In this document: positions 1 through 5,790 of the stretch, in pieces
How positions within the stretch are numbered: position 1 is the stretch's first letter
Layout: each line of letters starts with the position of its first letter
Source: Mycoplasmatota bacterium
GTDB taxonomy: Bacteria; Bacillota_I; Bacilli_A; Izemoplasmatales; Izemoplasmataceae
Assembly (NCBI GenBank): GCA_030636545.1
Contig: DAOVWR010000075.1
Location: 1 to 5,790, forward strand
Direction of reading: 5' to 3'
Length of the DNA: 5,790 nucleotides
Notes under the pieces: model-generated
What the model was told of the DNA's origin: nothing
The model's input: only the letters and a program-made list of their open reading frames with translations
The model's database searches: none
Made by a program: the position numbers and the translations under genes

Positions 1-1
1 A

Positions 2-94
2 AAATTACTGAGCGATTATATCTATGCTAAAACAGAACGTTCTCCAATGATAATGCCGGTAATAATGTCGGTAAATGAAACTAAGAACCTATAA
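2..94 (+). CDS. Probable ribonuclease J, C-terminal end only (partial at window edge)
   Basis: An open frame enters from the left edge and stops with TAA at 92-94, giving 30 residues. The central part reads KTERSPMIMPVIMSV, which resembles the very end of RNase J proteins, whose C-terminus typically has the form (K/R)RRPMI(L/I/V)PV(I/V)xEV. RNase J is a metallo-beta-lactamase-fold exo/endoribonuclease of mRNA decay and rRNA maturation. Here the usual EV ending is followed by a few extra residues (NETKNL). The catalytic domains lie outside the window, so the call rests only on this short tail. An intrinsic terminator directly overlaps the stop codon, which supports this being a genuine gene end. 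It converges on the lysine operon and need not share its function. Identification by recall of the family tail; moderate confidence. Confidence 0.55.
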   Translation, partial: KLLSDYIYAKTERSPMIMPVIMSVNETKNL

Positions 95-115
95 TTAATT
101 TTATAGGTTTTTTTT
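83..115 (+). terminator. Rho-independent terminator of the plus-strand gene
   Basis: A perfect 9-bp inverted repeat, AACCTATAA at 86-94 and TTATAGGTT at 101-109, encloses a 6-base loop (95-100) and runs into eight consecutive T (108-115) on the plus strand. The stem can be extended by A-T and G-U pairs between 83-85 and 110-112. The stop codon TAA of the plus-strand gene forms the inner end of the left arm. On the minus strand the hairpin is not followed by a T run, so it reads as a plus-strand terminator. Confidence 0.85.
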
Positions 116-118
116 AAT

Positions 119-157
119 AAAAAAGGTATTAAGGTTCGTTAGACCTTAGTACCCTTT
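119..157 (-). terminator. Rho-independent terminator of the kam operon
   Basis: On the minus strand the arms at 157-143 and 135-121 pair over about 15 positions, with one C-A mismatch (149/129) and one G-U pair (154/124). They enclose a 7-base loop at 142-136. The distal arm merges into a run of six T on the minus strand (A run at 119-124). The kamE stop codon (139-141) sits inside the loop, so the hairpin begins within the last kamE codons. This marks the 3' end of the operon transcript. Confidence 0.85.
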
Positions 158-927
158 ATTCTTTTTTCTAATTCTTGAACAAAGAAAGATGAAACATCTT
201 CAGCGAATTTTTTAGGACCAAATCCAGCGTCATATCCTAGTTCCTTTGCTAATTCATGGGTAATTCTAGGCCCACCAACTATCAGAATAAATTTATCTCT
301 TAAGTTTTCAGCTTCTAATAATTCAACTAAGTTAACTAAATTTTTAATATGAACATCTTTTTGAGTAACTGTTTGACTTACTAATAATACATCAGCATTT
401 ACTTCAAGTGCTTTTTTAATAAATTCTTCATTTTCTACTTGGCTTCCCATATTGTAAGCATCAATATTACGGTATCTCTCAATTCCGTAATGCCCAGCGA
501 AACCCTTCATGTTCATAATAGCATCTATTCCAACTGTATGAGCGTCAGTTCCTGTAGATGCTCCTACTACAACAATATTTCGATCAAAATGTTCTTCAAT
601 AAAGTCTTCAATTTCTTTTTTTGTTAAAACATCAGTTTCAACTGTTTCAACAATGATGTTTGTATAATCAACTGTATGCATTACACTTCCATAAACAATA
701 TACATTGTAAATTTACTATCTAATGTAACACTTTCAGATACTAGTGGATCTAATAATCCCATTTTCTTAGCTAGTAATTTTGCTGCTTCAATTCCTTTTT
801 CATCATTTTTTATTGGTAAAGTAAAACTAAGTTGTACTTTACCATCATTTAAAGTATCACCATAAGGAGATAGTAGTTTTAAATCAAGGTCTTTTGAATA
901 GTTTTTTTCACTTAAATCATATCCCAT
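139..927 (-). CDS. kamE: Lysine 5,6-aminomutase beta subunit (B12-binding), KamE
   Basis: KamE is the cobalamin-binding subunit of lysine 5,6-aminomutase (EC 5.4.3.3). With KamD it moves the terminal amino group of L-beta-lysine (or D-lysine) to the adjacent carbon, giving 3,5-diaminohexanoate (or 2,5-diaminohexanoate), using adenosylcobalamin and PLP. The protein has 262 residues, normal for the family. An N-terminal dimerisation part (about 1-110) precedes a Rossmann-like B12 domain. The base-off/His-on motif DAHTVG is at 128-133, with H130 as the expected cobalt ligand. K141, eleven residues later, matches the lysine (Lys144 in the Clostridium sticklandii enzyme) that holds PLP as an internal aldimine. 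A serine-containing strand at 180-186 and the GGPR turn at 218-221 complete the B12 fold. The ATG has an excellent Shine-Dalgarno and lies one base past the kamD stop, so the two subunits are translationally coupled. It is the last gene of the operon. Confidence 0.96.
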   Translation of the reverse strand: MGYDLSEKNYSKDLDLKLLSPYGDTLNDGKVQLSFTLPIKNDEKGIEAAKLLAKKMGLLDPLVSESVTLDSKFTMYIVYGSVMHTVDYTNIIVETVETDVLTKKEIEDFIEEHFDRNIVVVGASTGTDAHTVGIDAIMNMKGFAGHYGIERYRNIDAYNMGSQVENEEFIKKALEVNADVLLVSQTVTQKDVHIKNLVNLVELLEAENLRDKFILIVGGPRITHELAKELGYDAGFGPKKFAEDVSSFFVQELEKRIKGTKV

Positions 928-928
928 T

Positions 929-2491
929 TTACTTCACCTCCTTTAATTCTTTTTCCATTTGATCCAGGAGAGGATTTATATATAGTTTATGTTTTTGTTT
1001 TACTCCATGAAGTCCTTTACCACCCTCAAGTGGTCTTTTTATTCCCGCAAATATTCCTCTTTCAATAGTATTGAAAATTCCTATATTAGCGATTTCCTTA
1101 AGCAAGTTAAGGGCGTCATCTAGAACTTTAGTAGCTCTTGTCTTAATAATTCCACCGTTCTTAAATTCTATCTCATCACCAAAATCTTTCATTGTGTTAT
1201 TAATATATTTAGCATTTTCAATTGCTAAATATCGATCACTCATGAATGGTGTATGAACTGCTTCAGTCAACATACCCAGTAAATGTATTTTTTGATTTGT
1301 TGTTGTAGTTACGATATTAAATAAAGTATTTTGAACATATCCTCTAAAAATATTTCCTGTCATATGTTTAGTTGGTGGCATATATTTTAAAGGTGCTTTT
1401 GGGAATATTTCCCGAGCCATCAAGGCTTGTGATAATTCCAGTAAAAAACCGTTTTCAACATCAGGACTAATTTCAAAAGCGTGACCTAACCCTTGAAGTT
1501 CTTCTTTCATATGAGCAAATATTGCAAACTGTTCATTAATAAACTGTGAAGCAAGTACTGTGTGTGCTTCTGTGACTGCATCACTAGTTGTTAAATAGTT
1601 ATCTTCACCTGTATTTATGATTATTCCTGAATAAGCATTGATTACTCTTGAAAAGTATTGATCAACAAATGTTCTTTGCATATTAATATCTCTAAATAAG
1701 ATTCCATACAATGAATCATTTAACATCATATCTAATCTTTCAAGAGCACCCATCGCTGCGATTTCTGGCATACATAATCCTGAGGCGTAGTTAACTAACA
1801 TGATGTATCTAGATAGTTCTTCTCCTACATCATCAAGTGCTTTTCTCATTATCTTGAAGTTTTCTTGAGTAGCATATGTTCCACCAAATCCTTCAGTAGT
1901 TGCACCATAAGGTACATAGTCAAGTAAACTTTGGCCTGTTGTTCTGATTACTGCGACGATATCCGCTCCTGCTTTTGCAGCAGCTTTAGCTTGAGTAACA
2001 TCTTCATAAATATTACCCGTCGCCACTATTACGTAAAGAAGTGGTCCTTCTTTTTCTCCATATTTGTCAAAAAAGTCTTCTCTTTTAGCTTTGTTTTCTT
2101 TCATAGTAAAAAGTGATTCTTTAATAAAAGGATCTAGTATCTCTTTTACTTCTTTAGCCTCTAGCATCGGATATTTAGTAATATCTAATTCTTTGTTAGC
2201 AACTAGTTTTGCAATCTCCATAATACTTAAATTTAGACTCTTAATTGCACTAGCTAAATAGTTGCTAATTCCAAGACCAAAATCACCATTTTCAAGAATA
2301 TGGTCAACCAAGATATTTGGATAAGGAATACCAAACTCATTAACACCATCAACCCCAAGTAAACGGCATACTGTGCGTTCAACTGAGACGGTTGTGTGTT
2401 TATCAATAAAATCTTGGGTATCTTTAGCAATTTGATATGCATAATGTCTCGCTTCTTTTACTGTTTTTTGATTTAAATTTAACTTACTCAT
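929..2491 (-). CDS. kamD: Lysine 5,6-aminomutase alpha subunit, KamD
   Basis: KamD is the large TIM-barrel subunit of lysine 5,6-aminomutase and binds substrate and PLP brought in by KamE. From the ATG chosen here it has 520 residues, the usual length, and is collinear with the family throughout. Visible family signatures include RTTGQSLLDYVPYG (183-196), the glycine-rich TEGFGGTYATQENF (199-212), FRDINMQRT (266-274), INTGEDNYLTT (292-302) and KAPLKYMPPTK (365-375). Residues S188, S237, Y262 and R267 correspond to Ser189, Ser238, Tyr263 and Arg268 of the C. sticklandii alpha subunit, which I recall as PLP/substrate contacts. The frame also has a GTG at 2500 overlapping the kamB stop, but GGAG at 2500-2503 is eight bases from the ATG at 2491 and overlaps the GTG itself, so the ATG is preferred. 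The kamB stop is five bases upstream. The usual neighbour kamC is absent. Confidence 0.96.
   Translation of the reverse strand: MSKLNLNQKTVKEARHYAYQIAKDTQDFIDKHTTVSVERTVCRLLGVDGVNEFGIPYPNILVDHILENGDFGLGISNYLASAIKSLNLSIMEIAKLVANKELDITKYPMLEAKEVKEILDPFIKESLFTMKENKAKREDFFDKYGEKEGPLLYVIVATGNIYEDVTQAKAAAKAGADIVAVIRTTGQSLLDYVPYGATTEGFGGTYATQENFKIMRKALDDVGEELSRYIMLVNYASGLCMPEIAAMGALERLDMMLNDSLYGILFRDINMQRTFVDQYFSRVINAYSGIIINTGEDNYLTTSDAVTEAHTVLASQFINEQFAIFAHMKEELQGLGHAFEISPDVENGFLLELSQALMAREIFPKAPLKYMPPTKHMTGNIFRGYVQNTLFNIVTTTTNQKIHLLGMLTEAVHTPFMSDRYLAIENAKYINNTMKDFGDEIEFKNGGIIKTRATKVLDDALNLLKEIANIGIFNTIERGIFAGIKRPLEGGKGLHGVKQKHKLYINPLLDQMEKELKEVK
934..942 (-). promoter_or_regulatory. Ribosome binding site of kamE
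   Basis: AGGAGGTGA on the minus strand lies six bases before the kamE ATG, within the last codons of kamD. It is the strongest Shine-Dalgarno in the window and confirms the kamE start. Confidence 0.85.
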
Positions 2492-2496
2492 AATGA

Positions 2497-3513
2497 TCAC
2501 TCCAAATCTTTCAATACATTTATTATTGGAAGTTCTATTTTCTTATGTAATAACTCTTCAAACTCTCCATTATCAAAATCATAACCAAGTGATGAATGTG
2601 GATTATATGTTAAAAGTAACATATTGATTTTATTCATAACTAAGAGTTTTGTGTTAGTTAGTTTTAGTTTTTCTAAATATTCTGTATCAACAATAATATG
2701 AGTAGCATCTTTAACGATAATTACGAGATTATTTAGCTCAAATCTCTTATCAATTATAACTTGAATTAACTTGTTAGACAGTGCTCCATCTAAATACAGA
2801 TATTTTGAATCTTTGTTTAGATGTACTTTCACAGTTTCTTCGTTACTAAGTAATGTATCAAGTTTAATTATCGTTTTATTAAATTGGCTATCCATTATTA
2901 GTGAATTCTCTTCATCTATTAAAATATCGTAAATATTAGTATCTACCTTTTCAAGCATTAATTCTTCAAGTAACAAGGAAGTATCTTCTACTACTTTATT
3001 GATATTTTTAGAATAGCTAGCTCCTGTAGATAGTATCGCGGCGTCAGCGATTTTAAAACTCGCTATCGATTTACGAAATAGTGCTCCATCAATAAATATT
3101 TTAGATACTTTGTACTTTTCTAATTTTTCAATAAGTTGTTTCATTTCATTGATTGTTGAAGGTCCAGCTACTAATGCCAATCCCTCAGTAATGGCTTCTA
3201 TAATCACTATTTCTCCAAGAGGTGTGCGAACGTTTGTCTTTTCATGAATCTTAAAATCAAAATAACATTCCTTTAAACAATCATATGCAGTAGCTATGAT
3301 TGTTTTTGGAAATACTCGAATTCTCGGCTTAGGTTTATGCGTTATATTATCAATTTTTTCACCATCAAGACCAATCGATGTTAATGCAATAATACTATCC
3401 TTGTATTCGCTTATTATTTGATTTAAGACAGTTGTTTTCCCAGCATTTTTTGCTGTGCCAATGATAGAAATAGTGTGATGTGGTTCAATATATTTTCTTA
3501 AAATATTATAAAT
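2497..3513 (-). CDS. kamB: KamB, lysine 5,6-aminomutase reactivase-type P-loop protein, non-canonical start
   Basis: The position between kamA and kamD and the sequence character identify this as KamB, a protein of lysine-fermentation operons thought to help reactivate or maintain lysine 5,6-aminomutase together with the ATPase KamC. The frame holds a P-loop, GTAKNAGKTT, at about residues 19-28 (bases 3430-3459), preceded by the beta strand ISII. Further on are a conserved-looking IFIDGALFRKS (139-149) and DAAILSTGASYSK (157-169). With ATT at 3513 as start the protein has 338 residues. The frame is open from 3546 downward but contains no ATG, GTG or TTG before a GTG at 3207. Starting at that GTG would give 236 residues and remove the P-loop, so it is almost certainly wrong. 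ATT at 3513 would read (M)YNILRKYIEP and overlaps the kamA stop by eight bases, suggesting reinitiation after kamA; the upstream purine tract AGAAAAAGAAAGA is only a weak Shine-Dalgarno. CTG at 3534 is an alternative start. Product quite sure; exact start uncertain. Confidence 0.8.
   Translation of the reverse strand: MYNILRKYIEPHHTISIIGTAKNAGKTTVLNQIISEYKDSIIALTSIGLDGEKIDNITHKPKPRIRVFPKTIIATAYDCLKECYFDFKIHEKTNVRTPLGEIVIIEAITEGLALVAGPSTINEMKQLIEKLEKYKVSKIFIDGALFRKSIASFKIADAAILSTGASYSKNINKVVEDTSLLLEELMLEKVDTNIYDILIDEENSLIMDSQFNKTIIKLDTLLSNEETVKVHLNKDSKYLYLDGALSNKLIQVIIDKRFELNNLVIIVKDATHIIVDTEYLEKLKLTNTKLLVMNKINMLLLTYNPHSSLGYDFDNGEFEELLHKKIELPIINVLKDLE
2500..2503 (-). promoter_or_regulatory. 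Ribosome binding site deciding the kamD start
   Basis: GGAG on the minus strand (in the context TTTGGAGTG) is eight bases from the ATG at 2491. It shares a base with the alternative GTG codon at 2500, which therefore could not use it. This places the kamD start at 2491 and drops three residues from the longest open frame. Confidence 0.6.
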
Positions 3514-3546
3514 GGTTCTTTCTTTTTCTGGCAGTATTGAATTGAT
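3487..3546 (-). other. kamA/kamB junction holding the uncertain kamB start
   Basis: Within the last codons of kamA the kamB frame is open after a TAG at 3547-3549. The in-frame candidates are near-cognate only: ATA at 3537, CTG at 3534, and ATT at 3513, 3504 and 3489. The ATT at 3513 follows a purine-rich tract and would need a single base change to be ATG, which would also alter the last kamA residue. No AGGAGG-like site is present, unlike at kamA, kamD and kamE. The kamB frame is +1 relative to kamA. Confidence 0.6.
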
Positions 3547-4765
3547 CTAATTTAATATGACTACTAATTTCAGGATCACTTATTCCTTTTGCTGCAGCTA
3601 CACAATCTTCACATTCACACTTATCTTCATAACTACTTGGTCCATAATACGTTGTTATCATTCCTTCATAATTACGGAGGATTGTTTTTCCTGGTGCTTG
3701 GGAAATTAAATAGTTAGGCATTACTGGTATTTTTCCTCCACCACCTGGTGCATCAACTACAAAAGTAGGAACTGCGATACCAGAGATATGTCCACGTAAT
3801 CCTTCAATAATTTCAATCCCTTTACTAACTGGAGTTCTGAAGTGTTCGATTCCTTGTGATAAATCACATTGATAAATATAGTAGGGTCTAACACGTAACT
3901 GAATTAGTCTTTTTACGAGTTTTTTCATAATGTTCACGCAATCATTTACTCCTCTTAATAGAACAGATTGGTTTCCTAAAGGGATACCCGCATCAGCCAT
4001 TAAATCTAAAGCTACTTTTACTTCCGGAGTTAGTTCTTTTGAATGGTTAAAATGAGTATTAACCCAGATTGGATGATACTTTTTAAACATTGCAACTAGT
4101 TCCGGAGTAATTCGTTGAGGCATTACTACTGGAGTTCTTGTTCCCATTCTAATTACACCTACATGGTCAATCTTTCTTAACTCACTAATTATATACTCTA
4201 AACGAGCGTCACTTACTAGTAATGCGTCTCCCCCTGAAAGTAAAACATCATTAACTTCTTTATGTTCTCTAATGTATTCCAATGCTAATTCAACATTATC
4301 CATTTTAGATCCACTATCTTTTTGTCCAGCAAATCTTCTTCTTGTGCAATGACGACAATACATACTACACATATCTGTTATTAAGAATAATACTCTATCT
4401 GGATAACGATGTGTAAGTCCTGGGACTACTGAATCATGGTCTTCTGAAAGTGGGTCTTCTAAATCATGTGCACCAAAATGAAGTTCATCTATAGCAGGTA
4501 CTGCTTGAAGTCTGACTGGATCATTTACATTATCAGGATTTATTAGAGTTAGATAATAAGGTGTTATTGCCATTCTAAATTGTCCTAGCACATTAGAAAT
4601 AGTATCAAGTTCACCTTCTTCTAACTTGATATATTTATTTAAGTCTTTAGCATTAGTAATTCTGTTTCTAACTTGCCAATGCCAATCATTCCATTCTTTG
4701 TCAGTTACATCTGGAAAATACTGCTTTCGTCTTTCTAGATGCTTTTTATATAATTTTACTGCCAT
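3506..4765 (-). CDS. kamA: L-lysine 2,3-aminomutase, KamA (radical SAM/PLP)
   Basis: KamA (EC 5.4.3.2) converts L-lysine to L-beta-lysine with a [4Fe-4S] cluster, S-adenosylmethionine and PLP, the entry step of this fermentation pathway. The 419-residue protein contains the radical-SAM cluster motif CSMYCRHC with C133, C137 and C140, followed by TRRRFAG. LSGGDALL is at 176-183. K345 in the glycine-rich PGGGGK (340-345) matches the PLP lysine (Lys337 of the Clostridium subterminale enzyme). D301 and D338 match the substrate-binding aspartates Asp293 and Asp330. C276, C383, C385 and C388 match the four zinc ligands (Cys268, 375, 377 and 380). The constant offset of eight reflects a slightly longer N-terminus. 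All catalytic residues are present, and the zinc site and operon favour the catabolic KamA over EpmB or an osmolyte-type AblA. The ATG has AGGAGG eight bases upstream, overlapping the kdd stop. Confidence 0.96.
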   Translation of the reverse strand: MAVKLYKKHLERRKQYFPDVTDKEWNDWHWQVRNRITNAKDLNKYIKLEEGELDTISNVLGQFRMAITPYYLTLINPDNVNDPVRLQAVPAIDELHFGAHDLEDPLSEDHDSVVPGLTHRYPDRVLFLITDMCSMYCRHCTRRRFAGQKDSGSKMDNVELALEYIREHKEVNDVLLSGGDALLVSDARLEYIISELRKIDHVGVIRMGTRTPVVMPQRITPELVAMFKKYHPIWVNTHFNHSKELTPEVKVALDLMADAGIPLGNQSVLLRGVNDCVNIMKKLVKRLIQLRVRPYYIYQCDLSQGIEHFRTPVSKGIEIIEGLRGHISGIAVPTFVVDAPGGGGKIPVMPNYLISQAPGKTILRNYEGMITTYYGPSSYEDKCECEDCVAAAKGISDPEISSHIKLDQFNTARKRKNHL

Positions 4766-4773
4766 GTTAGTAT

Positions 4774-4779
4774 CCTCCT
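4774..4779 (-). promoter_or_regulatory. Ribosome binding site of kamA
   Basis: AGGAGG on the minus strand is eight bases before the kamA ATG. Its first bases are part of the kdd stop codon TAG (4778-4780), so ribosomes finishing kdd are positioned at the kamA site, consistent with translational coupling. Confidence 0.85.
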
Positions 4780-5790
4780 ACGTATATTTCTTTTCGAATA
4801 ATTCTTTTATTTTAGGGACACTATTTACTAAATCCAGTGTTAATTCAGCATGTCCTTTCGTATATCCATTACCAATAATCATTGTTACGTCACTTCCAAC
4901 ACCTTCTGCGCCAAGCGCAGCTTTTGTGAATGATGTTGCCATACTAAAGAAATAGACAATTCCAGTATCTTTAGTAACTAAAATACAACTCATTTCTGTG
5001 TTAGGAACATTAACGACATTAATAGTTACGTCGACTGGCCCGTTATTTGCTTTAGTTACTTTTTCATAAACTTCAATAGCGTTAGTAGCGTCAGCTAAGA
5101 CAACTTTATCACATAGTTCTAAATCCTTTAACACTTGGATTTGTTCTACTTCATTAACAACGCCAATTACTGTTCCTTTAGAGGTGGCTTTTTTCATTGC
5201 TTGATAAGCACAAAGTACTCCACTTTTTCCAGCAGCTCCAATAATTACTACGCTGTCACCTTCTTTTACAAGTTTATCAACTTGAGCAGGTGCTCCAGCT
5301 ACATCAAGTGCTGCTAGGACAAGATGTTCATCCATGTCACTAGGTACTCTAGCAAATATTCCTGATTCAAATAAAATTGCTGTTCCATCAATATGAACTT
5401 GATCATTATCTAAATTAATTGATTTAATTTTATTAATCACAAGCGGTGTTAAAGATAAAGAAACTAAGGTAGCAATTTTATCTCCTACTTGTAATGATTG
5501 ATCAGGAAACTTTGATCCTACTTCTAATACTCTCCCAATTAACATCCCGCCACTTCCTGTGACAGGGTTTTGCATTAATCCACGAGTTTTAACGATATCC
5601 AAAATCATTTCTTCCATTAAGTTAACATCTTTATTACAAATATTTTTCATTTGTGTAAAAGATGCTGAATCAATATTTAATGTAATAACATCAATTAGTA
5701 ATTCATTAGCTTTTATAATCATACTATTATCTATTTTAGTTGCTGCTTGAGGTAATACTCCCTTTGGAGTTATTACACGATTAGTTCCGT
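4778..5790 (-). CDS. kdd: 3,5-diaminohexanoate dehydrogenase, Kdd (5' end cut by window edge)
   Basis: Kdd (EC 1.4.1.11) oxidatively deaminates L-erythro-3,5-diaminohexanoate to 5-amino-3-oxohexanoate with NAD(P)+, the step after lysine 5,6-aminomutase. It belongs to the medium-chain dehydrogenase-like NAD(P)-binding proteins. The frame stays open upstream of the first in-window ATG (5722) to the window edge. Those 22 extra residues contain RVITPKGVLPQAA, which matches the N-terminus of known Kdd proteins, so 5722 is internal and the real start lies roughly six codons beyond the window. In the visible 336 residues there is a PVTGSGGMLIG segment (75-85), a cofactor-binding VVIIGAAGKSG (180-190, a GxxGxxG turn), a VVNVPNTEMS segment (258-267) and a well-conserved C-terminal part with YFFSMATSFTKAALGAEG (279-296) and MIIGNGYTKGHAE (303-315). 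The length fits the family (about 340-346). It is followed after 12 bases by kamA, the same order as in fusobacterial clusters. Confidence 0.95.
   Translation of the reverse strand, partial: GTNRVITPKGVLPQAATKIDNSMIIKANELLIDVITLNIDSASFTQMKNICNKDVNLMEEMILDIVKTRGLMQNPVTGSGGMLIGRVLEVGSKFPDQSLQVGDKIATLVSLSLTPLVINKIKSINLDNDQVHIDGTAILFESGIFARVPSDMDEHLVLAALDVAGAPAQVDKLVKEGDSVVIIGAAGKSGVLCAYQAMKKATSKGTVIGVVNEVEQIQVLKDLELCDKVVLADATNAIEVYEKVTKANNGPVDVTINVVNVPNTEMSCILVTKDTGIVYFFSMATSFTKAALGAEGVGSDVTMIIGNGYTKGHAELTLDLVNSVPKIKELFEKKYT

Noticed and set aside
2254..2442. Minus-strand open frame of 62 codons inside kamD
   Set aside because: It is an alternative frame of the conserved kamD coding region, with a sequence typical of shadow translation.
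2497..3207. kamB called as a 236-residue protein from the GTG at 3207
   Set aside because: The frame upstream is open for over 330 more bases and encodes the P-loop and its flanking strand; no ribosome binding site precedes the GTG, and the codon is simply an internal valine.
3208..3505. Intergenic region between kamA and kamB holding a regulatory RNA
   Set aside because: The stretch is continuous coding sequence for the N-terminal P-loop region of KamB, so there is no true intergenic gap.
3487..3546. Programmed frameshift fusing KamA to KamB at the A-rich tract
   Set aside because: kamB is in the +1 frame relative to kamA and the tract is not a classical -1 slippery heptamer; KamA has a complete normal end, and reinitiation explains the overlap more simply.
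4626..4955. Plus-strand open frame of 109 codons across the kamA/kdd junction
   Set aside because: It is antisense to two well-identified genes, has no recognisable family character or convincing ribosome binding site, and spans an operon junction.
1..5790. Mobile elements, CRISPR arrays, tRNA or rRNA genes, B12 riboswitch
   Set aside because: No repeats, transposase-like frames, cloverleaf sequences or B12-box-like leader were seen; coding density is nearly complete and the operon leader lies outside the window.

Overview
This window is a catabolic L-lysine fermentation operon (the 3,5-diaminohexanoate or 'kam' pathway) on the minus strand, cut at its 5' end by the right edge of the window and ending at the left with a clear intrinsic terminator. 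The DNA is strongly AT-rich, ribosome binding sites are of the AGGAGG type, and the proteins resemble those of lysine-fermenting anaerobes. This suggests a low-GC anaerobic Gram-positive (Firmicutes/Mollicutes-like relative) or a fusobacterium; the lineage cannot be fixed from this window alone.

Layout, in the direction of transcription (right to left): kdd (3,5-diaminohexanoate dehydrogenase, about six codons cut off at the window edge), kamA (lysine 2,3-aminomutase), kamB (P-loop protein thought to be part of the lysine 5,6-aminomutase reactivation system), kamD and kamE (alpha and beta subunits of B12/PLP-dependent lysine 5,6-aminomutase). The genes are packed with gaps of 1-12 bases or small overlaps, as expected for one mRNA with translational coupling. 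Below kamE, two convergent intrinsic terminators lie side by side. On the plus strand at the far left is the last 30 codons of another gene, most likely ribonuclease J, converging on the operon.

Together the genes convert L-lysine to L-beta-lysine (KamA, radical SAM), then to 3,5-diaminohexanoate (KamDE, adenosylcobalamin), then oxidatively deaminate it to 5-amino-3-oxohexanoate (Kdd). The cleavage enzyme (kce) and the 3-aminobutyryl-CoA ammonia-lyase (kal) are not in the window and would be expected upstream, to the right.

The system itself is known. The points worth a second look are: (1) kamB has no ATG, GTG or TTG before its P-loop, so its true start must be a rare codon, best candidate an ATT overlapping the end of kamA; an ordinary gene caller would start it about 100 codons late and delete the nucleotide-binding site; (2) kamC, the MutS-like ATPase normally between kamB and kamD, is absent; (3) the stop codons of both convergent genes lie inside the terminator hairpins.
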